Below are positions 9,681 through 17,341 of a DNA stretch of 64,000 nucleotides, one piece after another. Both the position numbers and the translations under genes were made by a program. The stretch comes from an uncultured Eubacteriales bacterium. GTDB taxonomy: Bacteria; Bacillota; Clostridia; Christensenellales; Borkfalkiaceae. Positions within the stretch are counted from its first letter, which is position 1. Each line of letters starts with the position of its first letter. Under the pieces are notes generated by a model that did no database searches, was not told the origin of the DNA, and saw only the letters and a list, made by a program, of their open reading frames with translations. Location of the stretch: contig CACXGN010000003.1 of the NCBI GenBank assembly GCA_902767225.1, forward strand, positions 62,001 to 126,000, read 5' to 3'.

Positions 9681-10835
9681 ATGGCAAATAGAAAGGTAAC
9701 CAAAAAGCAGGCGAAAGCCGCCGCAAAGGCAATATCGAAAGCGCCCGTATGGGTAATAGTTACGGCGCTTATACTCGTCGCCCTAATAGTCGGCGGATAT
9801 TTCGTTTATACAAAGTTTTTCCAAAAGAAGAGCGATCCCGTTCCTACGCCCGTGCCCGCAGTAGGGGAATTTTCCGCACACTTTTTAACGCTTGGCAACG
9901 CCAACTCGGGCGACTGCGTGTATATTAAGGCGGGCGAAAACGATATTCTGATCGACGGCGGCAGCAGAACCAACAGCGTAGACGATATAAAATCTTACGT
10001 CGATACCTTCGTTACGGATAATAAACTTGAATACGTTATCGTAACGCATGCCCATCAAGACCATATAGCGTGCTTTGCGGGGGATAATACGCATAACTCG
10101 CTTTTCGATATTTATACTTGCGAAACGATAATAGACTTTCCGCTACATGAATCAACGTTGGCAGTATACAACAGATATATTACACAGCGAAACGAAGCGG
10201 TGGAAGAAGGTGCAAAGCACTACACGGCGCTCGATTGCTATAATAACCAAAACGGTGCAAGAAGAACTTACGAACTTGCCGAAAGCGTTTCTATGGAAAT
10301 ACTTTATAACTATTATTACGACCATAATACTTCCGACGAAAACGACTATTCGGTATGCGTGATGTTTACCCACGGCGACAGAGATTTTCTGTTTACCGGC
10401 GATCTTGGAAAATACGGCGAAGATAAACTTGCCGAAATGTATTCGGATAGGTTTCGTCAGGTGGAATTATTTAAGGCGGGGCATCACGGTTCGTATACCG
10501 CGTCAAATACTAAACTTCTTTCAAAAATTCAGCCGAAAGTTTGCGTGGTATCCTGCGTTGCGGGGAACTTTGAATATGCTAAAAAATCAAATCCTTCGCA
10601 CACTTTCCCCGCGCAAGAGTTTATCGATAGGATAGCAAAGTATACGGATAAAGTTTACGTTACTACGCTAGGAAGCCCCGAGAACGTTTCTACGTATTCC
10701 GATATGAACGGAATAGTTGTAGTCAGCAGCGGAACGGACGGGGTAAAGGTAACGTGTTCTAATAACGATACACTACTTAAAGATACAGAGTGGTTTAAAC
10801 AAAACAGAACCACGCCTACGGAGTGGGCGGCGTGA
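9681..10835 (+). CDS. Membrane-anchored metallo-beta-lactamase-fold hydrolase (ComEC C-domain-like)
   Basis: A very basic N-terminus (residues 1-22) and one membrane helix (about 23-46) lead into a Pro-rich linker and an exported MBL domain. The metal motif HAHQDH is at 123-128, with GDLG and KAGHHGS later. The pattern matches the C-terminal lobe of ComEC/Rec2 and stand-alone ComEC-like hydrolases, some of which act as nucleases; the substrate here is unknown. The 384 residues are complete. It is 2 bases after ddh and overlaps the next gene by 4 bases, so all three are likely cotranscribed. Confidence 0.85.
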   Translation: MANRKVTKKQAKAAAKAISKAPVWVIVTALILVALIVGGYFVYTKFFQKKSDPVPTPVPAVGEFSAHFLTLGNANSGDCVYIKAGENDILIDGGSRTNSVDDIKSYVDTFVTDNKLEYVIVTHAHQDHIACFAGDNTHNSLFDIYTCETIIDFPLHESTLAVYNRYITQRNEAVEEGAKHYTALDCYNNQNGARRTYELAESVSMEILYNYYYDHNTSDENDYSVCVMFTHGDRDFLFTGDLGKYGEDKLAEMYSDRFRQVELFKAGHHGSYTASNTKLLSKIQPKVCVVSCVAGNFEYAKKSNPSHTFPAQEFIDRIAKYTDKVYVTTLGSPENVSTYSDMNGIVVVSSGTDGVKVTCSNNDTLLKDTEWFKQNRTTPTEWAA

Positions 10836-11326
10836 ATAAAAGTTTTTTTGGCTTTGCGCCGGTATTTGACGAAAATTCACGGGTGCTGATTTTAGGGAGT
10901 TTTCCGAGCGTTAAATCGAGAGAAGTGAATTTTTATTACGGTAATCCGCAAAACCGTTTTTGGAAAACGCTTTATGATTTTTTTAACGCAACGCCTAAAA
11001 ACAGTATCGAAGAAAAGATCGCGTTCTTAAAAGAAAACAAAATCGCGCTATACGACGTTTTTTCGGAGTGCGATATTAAGGGCAGTATGGATTCTGAAAT
11101 AGATGAAAAAAACAGCGTTGCGGCGGATATGACGGATATTTTTTCTACCGCAAAAAAACTTGAACTAATTATATGCAACGGCAAACTTGCTTATAGCACG
11201 TTTATAAAAAACTATCCGCAAAAGGCGGATATGGCGATATATCTTCCGTCGACAAGTTCTGCAAACCCAAGTTTTTCATACGAAAAATGGCATGCGGCGC
11301 TATATAAAATTTACCGCGCCGAATAA
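10832..11326 (+). CDS. Mug/TDG-type DNA-deoxyinosine glycosylase
   Basis: Base-excision repair enzyme removing hypoxanthine (deaminated adenine) or uracil from DNA. LILGSFPSVKSREVNFYYGNPQNRFW near the N-terminus is the signature of the hypoxanthine-DNA glycosylase branch of the uracil-DNA glycosylase superfamily, and the C-terminal LPSTSSANPSF carries the second conserved loop. I place the start at GTG 10832, overlapping the upstream stop as GTGA with GGAG 8 bases before it, rather than GTG 10823; this gives 164 residues. The stop codon overlaps the -35 element of the spoVT promoter. Confidence 0.85.
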   Translation: MNKSFFGFAPVFDENSRVLILGSFPSVKSREVNFYYGNPQNRFWKTLYDFFNATPKNSIEEKIAFLKENKIALYDVFSECDIKGSMDSEIDEKNSVAADMTDIFSTAKKLELIICNGKLAYSTFIKNYPQKADMAIYLPSTSSANPSFSYEKWHAALYKIYRAE

Positions 11327-11349
11327 AAATAAATAACCTCCGCATACTA
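11320..11349 (+). promoter_or_regulatory. Sigma-G promoter for spoVT
   Basis: CGAATA at 11320-11325, 17-base spacer, CATACTA at 11343-11349. The -10 is a perfect match to the B. subtilis sigma-G consensus CATACTA, and GAATA matches the -35. spoVT of B. subtilis is sigma-G dependent. The expected start site, about 11355-11357, falls inside the loop of the hairpin at 11335-11367. Confidence 0.8.
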
Positions 11350-11372
11350 CTTTTTGTAACGGAGGTTTTTTT
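11335..11372 (+). terminator. Terminator-like hairpin that also holds the spoVT ribosome site
   Basis: Perfect 8-base-pair stem AACCTCCG (11335-11342) / CGGAGGTT (11360-11367) followed by seven T. It can end transcripts from the glycosylase operon. Its 3' arm contains GGAGG, the only ribosome site for the spoVT ATG at 11373, so any read-through RNA would hide that site. Confidence 0.75.
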
Positions 11373-11903
11373 ATGCGAGAAACTGGGATCGTAAGAAGAA
11401 TAGACGAGCTGGGAAGAGTGGTAATTCCGAAAGAGATAAGAAAAACTTTAAGAATAAGAGAAGGCGATCCGCTTGAAATTTATACCGATAAAGAAGAACT
11501 GATATTAAAAAAATATTCGCCTGTTAAAAGTCTTGAAAATTACGCCGAAGGCATGGCGAAAAGTATCGCCGAAAAGACTGGCGGCGGGGTGATTATAGCC
11601 GATACTGACAATGTAATTTTCGTTTCGGGAACGAGAAATAAGGACATAAAAGGCAAGCGCATATCCGCAGAACTTTTTGAAGTTATTAAAGGCAGAAAGA
11701 GCGTCTGCGCGGCAAATTCCGGAAAGAAGATACCGATATATATAGGGGAAGATTCCCCGTTATGCGCAATCGTTTCTCCGATAGAAGGCGACGGATATTG
11801 TTACGGTGCGATCGCTATAATCAGCGAAGAAAAGCCCGTCGATCCCGAAGTTATTAAAATCACTTCCGTTTGCGCAAGTTTTCTCGCAAGGCAGTTTTCT
11901 TAA
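11373..11903 (+). CDS. spoVT: Stage V sporulation regulator SpoVT (AbrB family)
   Basis: DNA-binding regulator of late forespore genes. The N-terminal swapped-hairpin AbrB domain is residues 1-50 (GIVRRIDELGRVVIPKEIRKTLRI), and the rest is a GAF-like sensor domain, as in B. subtilis SpoVT (178 residues; 176 here). It is translated from ATG 11373 with GGAGG 7 bases upstream. A sigma-G promoter and an RBS-masking hairpin lie just upstream, and a hairpin terminator follows. Confidence 0.96.
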   Translation: MRETGIVRRIDELGRVVIPKEIRKTLRIREGDPLEIYTDKEELILKKYSPVKSLENYAEGMAKSIAEKTGGGVIIADTDNVIFVSGTRNKDIKGKRISAELFEVIKGRKSVCAANSGKKIPIYIGEDSPLCAIVSPIEGDGYCYGAIAIISEEKPVDPEVIKITSVCASFLARQFS

Positions 11904-11909
11904 AATATT

Positions 11910-11932
11910 CGCCCGAAATAATCGGGCGTTTT
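11910..11932 (+). terminator. spoVT terminator
   Basis: Stem CGCCCGA / TCGGGCG, 5-base loop, then TTTT. It ends 6 bases before the spoVB start codon. The T-tract is short, so some read-through into spoVB is likely. Confidence 0.7.
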
Positions 11933-11938
11933 ACATAT

Positions 11939-13300
11939 ATGGAAAAGATCTCTAAAAAACTTTACGGCGGCGCGTTTGTTTTGGCGATAGGTGCGCTTAT
12001 ATCCAAGGTTTTGGGCGCTGTTTACAGAGTTCCGCTAACCAACGTTTTGGGTAGCGAAGGGTTAGGACTTTATCAAATGATCTTCCCGATCTATTGCGTG
12101 CTTTTGGAATTTTCCGGCGTGGGAGTGCCGAGCGCGCTGTCTAAAATGATCGCGTCTGACGAAAGCGAGAATAAAGCACAAAACGCCAAAAACCTTTTGA
12201 TAAACGCCGTTAAACTTTTTTTATTAATAGGATCGGTAGGCACGCTTTTAATGGCGGGGCTATCTTATTTTATAGCAAAGGCGCAGGGGAATTATAAAGC
12301 GTTTATAGGCTATATATTTTTATCGCCTTCGATTATCGCCGTTTCGGTAATATCCTGTTTTCGCGGCTACTTTCAAGGAAAAGCGAATATGAAACCCACG
12401 GCGATTTCGCAAGTTATCGAACAAGCCTTAAAACTTGTTTTCGGGCTTTTCCTTGCTTATATCTTTTTGCCGAATATTCCGCTATCCGCGGGCGGCGCGG
12501 CGCTCGGTGTAACTCTTTCCGAAATAATTTCGCTTTTGTTTTTATATCTTGCATATAAAAGGCAAGGCAAAAAAGAAAAAATAAATTTCGCCTACGATAA
12601 GTCGACTTTTAAAAAAGACGCGAAACGGCTTGCGAAAATAACTCTGCCTATAACTCTTTGCGGTATCGCTCTGCCGCTTTCTCAGTTTATAGACAGTTTT
12701 ATAATAGTCAACGCATTGAACGTTTATAGATCTGACGGCACTGCGCTTTACGGAATGTTCTCGGGCGCGGTGAACACCATAATAAGCCTTCCCGTGGCGC
12801 TTTGCTACGGCCTTGCCGCGGTGGCTATCCCGCTCGTTTCTTCTGCTAAAATCGGCAAAGAGAACAAAAGCGCTTCCAAAACGCTTGCGCTTACCTTTTT
12901 TTCTTCGCTGATTTTTGCTTTCGGGCTATACCTATTTTCTCCGCTTGCAGTCAGAATTTTATTCCCGTCTTTTTCCGCCGCGCAAAAAGAAACGACGGTC
13001 TCTTTAATAAGGCTATGTTCCGCAAACGTAATTTTTTTGTCGATGATCCAAACGCAAAACGCCGTGCTTATAGGCTTAAATAAACTTTATTCGCCACTTA
13101 TTTCTCTTTCTTTCGGGGTAACGGCTAAAATAATAATAGAAATACTTTTGATACCTAACCCCGCTTATAACGTTTACGGCGCCGCCGTTGCTCAAATCGC
13201 TTGCTATTTTATCTCGGTTTTGATAAACTTTATAATGATAGTCAATCCGAAGGTGAAAAATGCGGTTAAAAAAACTGGTTATAGGGAATACGTCGGTTAA
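11939..13300 (+). CDS. spoVB: Stage V sporulation protein B-like polysaccharide/lipid flippase
   Basis: MOP-superfamily multi-span membrane transporter (about 14 helices) of the SpoVB/MurJ-like group, required for spore cortex in B. subtilis. An upstream in-frame ATG at 11870 would overlap spoVT and add 23 unrelated residues. I therefore start at ATG 11939, giving MEKISKKLYGGAFVLAIGALISKVLGAVYR, a standard N-terminus, and 453 residues. No good ribosome site is visible; the sequence before it is the tail of the spoVT terminator, so translation may be weak. It overlaps the dus gene by 41 bases. Confidence 0.92.
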   Translation: MEKISKKLYGGAFVLAIGALISKVLGAVYRVPLTNVLGSEGLGLYQMIFPIYCVLLEFSGVGVPSALSKMIASDESENKAQNAKNLLINAVKLFLLIGSVGTLLMAGLSYFIAKAQGNYKAFIGYIFLSPSIIAVSVISCFRGYFQGKANMKPTAISQVIEQALKLVFGLFLAYIFLPNIPLSAGGAALGVTLSEIISLLFLYLAYKRQGKKEKINFAYDKSTFKKDAKRLAKITLPITLCGIALPLSQFIDSFIIVNALNVYRSDGTALYGMFSGAVNTIISLPVALCYGLAAVAIPLVSSAKIGKENKSASKTLALTFFSSLIFAFGLYLFSPLAVRILFPSFSAAQKETTVSLIRLCSANVIFLSMIQTQNAVLIGLNKLYSPLISLSFGVTAKIIIEILLIPNPAYNVYGAAVAQIACYFISVLINFIMIVNPKVKNAVKKTGYREYVG

Positions 13301-14192
13301 AAACAACGTTTTGATGGCGCCCATGGCGGGCTACACCGACTATGCTTTCAGAAGTATGGTAACCGAACTCGGCGCGGGGATCACCTATACAGAACTTGTC
13401 AGCGCGAAAGGGCTTATATACGGCGGTAAAAACAATTCCGCGCTTTTATACTGTGGCGGCGATTATGAAAATACCGTAGCCCAGATCTTCGGCTCGGAAG
13501 AATATTTTATGCGTGCCGCTTGCGAGAGCGAATATCTTAAAAACTTTAATATAATAGATATAAATATGGGGTGCCCAGTTCCGAAAGTTTTCAAAAACGG
13601 CGATGGGTCTGCACTTCTTTCAGATATAAAAAAGGCGGAAAGGCTGGTTCGCGAGTGCGTTAAAAGCGGTAAAAATATCACCGTTAAAATAAGGATAGGA
13701 CTAAAAAAAGGCGACGATATCGCTACCGAATTTTCAAAAATGGCTGAAGATTCGGGCGCAAAAGCCATAACTATTCACGGCAGGGTGCGTGAAGATTATT
13801 ATTCGGGCGAACCGAATTTTTCGGCAATCGAGCGGGCAAAGTCCGCAGTTTCTATTCCGGTGATCGCTAACGGCGGCATCTTTACCGAAAAAGACGCCGC
13901 GGATATGATGGATAAAACAGGTGCGGACGGAGTTATGCTTGCAAGGGGCGGAATAGCAAATCCTTTCTTGTTTTCTTCGTTAACAGGCACAAAAACCGAT
14001 TATACTCTTAAATCGTTTATGACAGAACACCTTTTGCGCATGCAAAAACTGCGCGGGGATATGACGGCTGTGGAATTTAGAAAATTCGTTCCGTATTATC
14101 TTAAAGGCAAAATCGGAGTAAAAGATATCAAAGCCGCAATAAACTCTTCTTGCTCGGTAGAAGAAATCGTGGATTTGATAGCAAAACTTTAA
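13260..14192 (+). CDS. dusB: tRNA-dihydrouridine synthase (DusB-like)
   Basis: FMN-dependent reduction of uridines in the tRNA D-loop. TIM-barrel protein of 310 residues with MAPMAGYTDYAFR at 19-31, the active-site Cys region NMGCPVPKVFKNGDGSAL, the RIGLKKGDD phosphate loop and ANGGIFTEKDA. The start ATG 13260 lies inside spoVB with GAAGGTG upstream; the overlap is 41 bases. Which uridines it modifies cannot be told from sequence alone. Confidence 0.92.
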   Translation: MRLKKLVIGNTSVKNNVLMAPMAGYTDYAFRSMVTELGAGITYTELVSAKGLIYGGKNNSALLYCGGDYENTVAQIFGSEEYFMRAACESEYLKNFNIIDINMGCPVPKVFKNGDGSALLSDIKKAERLVRECVKSGKNITVKIRIGLKKGDDIATEFSKMAEDSGAKAITIHGRVREDYYSGEPNFSAIERAKSAVSIPVIANGGIFTEKDAADMMDKTGADGVMLARGGIANPFLFSSLTGTKTDYTLKSFMTEHLLRMQKLRGDMTAVEFRKFVPYYLKGKIGVKDIKAAINSSCSVEEIVDLIAKL

Positions 14193-14246
14193 CAAAAAAT
14201 TTTCCCCCGTAATACTATGAATATAGTTAAATTTGCGGGGTAGATC

Positions 14247-14927
14247 ATGAAAGTTTGCTTTATAACCGACGGAACGCTTAACGGGGCATGGCAGGAAAAA
14301 CTTGCGAGCATCGGCAAAACGGATTTGCTGGTTTTCGGGTTCAACGGCTTGGGACTTGTAAGCTATAAAAAGGAACTTTCCGGCGATACCGAATATTTCG
14401 GGGACGTGGCAAAACTTTCAAAGCAGATCTCCGGCGTGGTGATATGCGGTTGCGATACCGATACTTACGGGGTTTTCCGTCACTCTGCGGTGATTGCGGA
14501 TAAGGGCAAACTTTTGGGCGTTTCGGATATGGCGCACACTCTTGACGACGGGGAATTTACCCCCGGCGGCAATTTCAGGGTATACGATACCAGCGTTGGA
14601 AAAATAGGTATAATCGTTGCGGAAGACTTATATTTTCCCGAAGTTCCGAGAGTTTTGGCACTTTGCGACGCAGACGTTATAGTATGCGTATTTAAAAAGA
14701 TAGAGAGCGCTATGCCGCAAATTATGTTAAGAGCGGGCGCGTTTTCAAACGGAGTGGCTATGGCACTTTGCGCCAAAAACTACGCTTGCGTGGCGGACGT
14801 TAAAGGCAACGTGAAAACCGCCGGCAGTTCGGAAATGGTTAAAGCCGAAATAAAAATAGAAAAAGATTACAGACTGATAAGTTCCCGTCGGCGCGGGCTT
14901 TACCGCGAATTCGGCTCGGGATATTAA
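14247..14927 (+). CDS. Nitrilase-fold protein lacking the catalytic triad
   Basis: Carbon-nitrogen hydrolase fold, 226 residues, shorter than the usual 260-280. The alignment anchor GKIGIIVAEDLYFPEVPRVL corresponds to the family G-ICYD-RFPE block. The nucleophile Cys position is Ala, the N-terminal PE that supplies Glu is GF (LLVFGFNGLGL), and the K-x-H element is D-M-A-H. All three catalytic residues therefore appear to be missing while the fold motifs remain (EFTPGG, MLRAGAFSNGVAMALCAKN). It is probably a non-enzymatic or binding relative. The ribosome site is GGGG before ATG 14247, and trmL follows 16 bases later. Confidence 0.75.
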   Translation: MKVCFITDGTLNGAWQEKLASIGKTDLLVFGFNGLGLVSYKKELSGDTEYFGDVAKLSKQISGVVICGCDTDTYGVFRHSAVIADKGKLLGVSDMAHTLDDGEFTPGGNFRVYDTSVGKIGIIVAEDLYFPEVPRVLALCDADVIVCVFKKIESAMPQIMLRAGAFSNGVAMALCAKNYACVADVKGNVKTAGSSEMVKAEIKIEKDYRLISSRRRGLYREFGSGY

Positions 14928-14943
14928 AATAAGAAGGTAAATT

Positions 14944-15435
14944 ATGGCATTAAATATCGTTTTGGTAGAACCGGAGATCCCGCAGAACGCGGGCAACATC
15001 GCAAGAACGTGCGCGGTAACGGGCAGCGTGCTGCATATGGTCCGCCCGCTGGGCTTTGAAGTTACGGACAAGCACTTAAAAAGAGCGGGGCTAGACTACT
15101 GGCACTTTTTGGATATAAGGTATTACGATTCGATCGAAGAAGTTATGGACAAGTATTATAACGGCAATAACTTTTATTTTTTCTCAACAAAGTCCAAAAA
15201 GATACACTCCGAGGCAAAGTATAAAGACGGCGACTTTTTGGTTTTCGGAAAGGAAACGAAAGGACTTCCCGAATCGCTATTAAAAGCGCACTATTCGGAG
15301 TGCGTCCGTATCCCGATGATGGGCGAAACGAGATCGCTCAACTTATCTAATTCGGTGTGCGTCGGGGTATACGAAGCGCTTCGCCAAATGGACTATAAGG
15401 GACTTAAAACCGAAGGGGAAATTCCCAAAAAGTAA
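14944..15435 (+). CDS. trmL: tRNA (cytidine/uridine-34-2'-O)-methyltransferase TrmL
   Basis: SPOUT-fold enzyme methylating the 2'-OH of the wobble nucleotide of certain leucine tRNAs. The 163 residues match. The N-terminus LVEPEIPQNAGNIARTCAVTGS is diagnostic, and the knot region contains FGKETKGLPESLL and IPMMGETRSLNLSNSVCVGVYEALRQ. Start ATG 14944 has AGAAGGT upstream. The next gene has its own promoter at 15453. Confidence 0.95.
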   Translation: MALNIVLVEPEIPQNAGNIARTCAVTGSVLHMVRPLGFEVTDKHLKRAGLDYWHFLDIRYYDSIEEVMDKYYNGNNFYFFSTKSKKIHSEAKYKDGDFLVFGKETKGLPESLLKAHYSECVRIPMMGETRSLNLSNSVCVGVYEALRQMDYKGLKTEGEIPKK

Positions 15436-15452
15436 AAACCCTTAAAAAAAGG

Positions 15453-15482
15453 TTGACTACATAGCGGATTATTTTGTAAAAT
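15453..15482 (+). promoter_or_regulatory. Promoter of the Na/Pi symporter gene
   Basis: TTGACT (15453-15458), 18-base spacer, TAAAAT (15477-15482), about 40 bases before the ATG at 15522, with an AAGGAAGG ribosome site between them. Confidence 0.75.
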
Positions 15483-15521
15483 ATAAAAGCCACAACTTGA
15501 ATCTCACCAAGGAAGGTAAAT

Positions 15522-17201
15522 ATGGGAACAAGCGTTTATACTAATATTTTCTTTATGCTGGGCGGCATCGCCGTTTTGATGCTCGGTATGAAGATGATGG
15601 GCTCCAACTTAGAACAGATTGCCGGCAACAATATGAAAAAGATGCTCGGCAAGGTCACTTCCAACCGTTTTGCCGGGGTGGCTATCGGTGCCGGCGTTAC
15701 CGCGATAATCAACAGTTCCACGGCGACGACGGTCATGCTCGTCGGTTTTGTTAACGTCGGGCTTTTAACGCTTTCTCAGGCGGCGTCCGTAATAATGGGC
15801 GCAAACATCGGAACTACCGTCACCACACTTATAATGGCGCTATCCGGCGGCACGGGGATCGACGTTGCGGCGTATGCCGCGCTTATCTGCGCGCTCGGCA
15901 CGATATGCACTATGTTTACAAAAAAAGACAAAGTGCGTAAATTCGGAAATATTTTAATAGGTATCGGTTTAATATTCGTCGGGCTGAAAATAATGAGCGT
16001 TTCAGTCGACTTTATCGTTTGGGAAGATAAGGCGAATAAGGTTTTCAGATTTGAATGGATTAAAACCCTTCTTCAAGGCAATATTTTCCCGCTTTTGCTC
16101 ATTTTAATAGGAATAGTTTTAACCGCGGTTGTTCATAGCTCGGCGGCAGTTACGGGTATACTTATAGCCCTTGGTTCCGCCATAAACTTTCAGACCGCGG
16201 TATTTATTATTTTAGGATCGAATATAGGAACTTGTATCACGTCTTTGGTTTCTTCTATCGGAACGTCCACAAACGCAAGGCGCACGGCTGTCATCCACCT
16301 TTTATTCAACGTTTTCGGCTGCCTTATCTGCATCGCGCCCGCTTGGATATGGGGAAATGAACTCGGCGATTTTATGCAGAGTATAATCGGCAGTTCCATG
16401 GAGTGGAAAATAGCGATATTCCACACGGCGTTTAACTTGCTTACTACGGCGATTTTACTTCCGTTTTTAAAGCCGCTCGTTCGTCTTGCCGAAAAGATCG
16501 TTCCTGAAAAGAAGACCGAGCAAGCGAAAAAACATACGCTCACCTTTATCGATAACCGTCTTTTACAGACTCCGCCTATCGCCGTTTCAAACACTAAAAA
16601 AGAAATAATCAAGATGGCTGGTATCGCCAAAGAAAACCTTGACATCGCCACCGATATGCTTATAAGCAGAAACGTTGAAAAAGAAGAACTTTTGCGCGAT
16701 AACGAGGCGGCGCTTAACTTCTTAAATAGGAGCATAACTTCCTTTTTAACGAAGGTTATGGGAACGCCTATAACTTCCGCCGACGAAAAGAAACTCGGAA
16801 GTTACTATCACGTCGTTTCGGATATCGAACGTATCGGCGACTATTCCGAAAACCTTATGGAATACACCCAAAAAATGATAAAAGAAGAACTCGAATTTTC
16901 GGACGAAGCGAAAGCCGAACTATCCGAAGTTGCCACCACTTTAAGTTCACTCTTTTACTCGTCGCTCGAAGTATTCACGAATAAAGACGTTTCGCTTTTA
17001 AGCGAAGTCGATATTTTGGAAGAGAGCGTAGACCAAGCGTCCAGAGAACTTGAAAACCGCCACGTCGAAAGGCTTAAAAAAGGGGAGTGCGACCCGAACA
17101 CCGGTTCGGTTTACCTTCAAACCGTTTCCGATTTAGAGCGTATCGGCGACCATATAACCAACATTGCGTATAGCATAAAAAATTATAGGCACCGTTCGTA
17201 A
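15522..17201 (+). CDS. Na+/phosphate symporter family protein with PhoU-like tail
   Basis: NptA/YjbB-type integral membrane transporter, 559 residues. Two inverted repeats of the Na_Pi_cotrans domain fill the first 330 or so residues (GAGVTAIINSSTATTVM and VVHSSAAVTGILIALGS, with repeated GANIGT/GSNIGT motifs). A cytoplasmic PhoU-like helical domain follows (about 370-555: DIERIGDYSENL and DLERIGDHITNIA). It is expressed alone from its own promoter. It imports or exports phosphate, and the direction cannot be told from sequence. Confidence 0.92.
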   Translation: MGTSVYTNIFFMLGGIAVLMLGMKMMGSNLEQIAGNNMKKMLGKVTSNRFAGVAIGAGVTAIINSSTATTVMLVGFVNVGLLTLSQAASVIMGANIGTTVTTLIMALSGGTGIDVAAYAALICALGTICTMFTKKDKVRKFGNILIGIGLIFVGLKIMSVSVDFIVWEDKANKVFRFEWIKTLLQGNIFPLLLILIGIVLTAVVHSSAAVTGILIALGSAINFQTAVFIILGSNIGTCITSLVSSIGTSTNARRTAVIHLLFNVFGCLICIAPAWIWGNELGDFMQSIIGSSMEWKIAIFHTAFNLLTTAILLPFLKPLVRLAEKIVPEKKTEQAKKHTLTFIDNRLLQTPPIAVSNTKKEIIKMAGIAKENLDIATDMLISRNVEKEELLRDNEAALNFLNRSITSFLTKVMGTPITSADEKKLGSYYHVVSDIERIGDYSENLMEYTQKMIKEELEFSDEAKAELSEVATTLSSLFYSSLEVFTNKDVSLLSEVDILEESVDQASRELENRHVERLKKGECDPNTGSVYLQTVSDLERIGDHITNIAYSIKNYRHRS

Positions 17202-17248
17202 TCGCAATATTTTAATAATAGTTTAAACAATAATATAAATAAGACAAT

Positions 17249-17287
17249 ATCCGCCGTTAAACGTTTGACAAACGGCGGATTATTTTT
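17249..17287 (+). terminator. Terminator of the Na/Pi symporter gene
   Basis: Perfect 10-base-pair stem ATCCGCCGTT (17249-17258) / AACGGCGGAT (17271-17280), 12-base loop, then TATTTTT. The loop contains the -35 hexamer of the pgk promoter. Confidence 0.8.
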
Positions 17288-17294
17288 ATATAAT
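17265..17294 (+). promoter_or_regulatory. pgk promoter nested in the upstream terminator
   Basis: Consensus TTGACA (17265-17270), 18-base spacer, consensus TATAAT (17289-17294). The -35 lies in the terminator loop and the spacer holds its 3' arm. A small ACGG / CCGT hairpin lies in the leader just before the GGAGG of pgk. Confidence 0.85.
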
Positions 17295-17341
17295 ATTTAA
17301 GAAATAATATAAAAGACGGCTTAAACCGTTTGGAGGATTTT

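Noticed and set aside
11870..11938. Upstream ATG for spoVB
   Set aside because: It would overlap spoVT coding sequence and the terminator and adds residues unlike the family.
14202..14238. CCCCG / CGGGG pairing around a 27-base loop before the nitrilase-like gene, covering its ribosome site
   Set aside because: It resembles the spoVT arrangement, but the stem is short, the loop long and no clear promoter lies in it, so I do not claim regulation.
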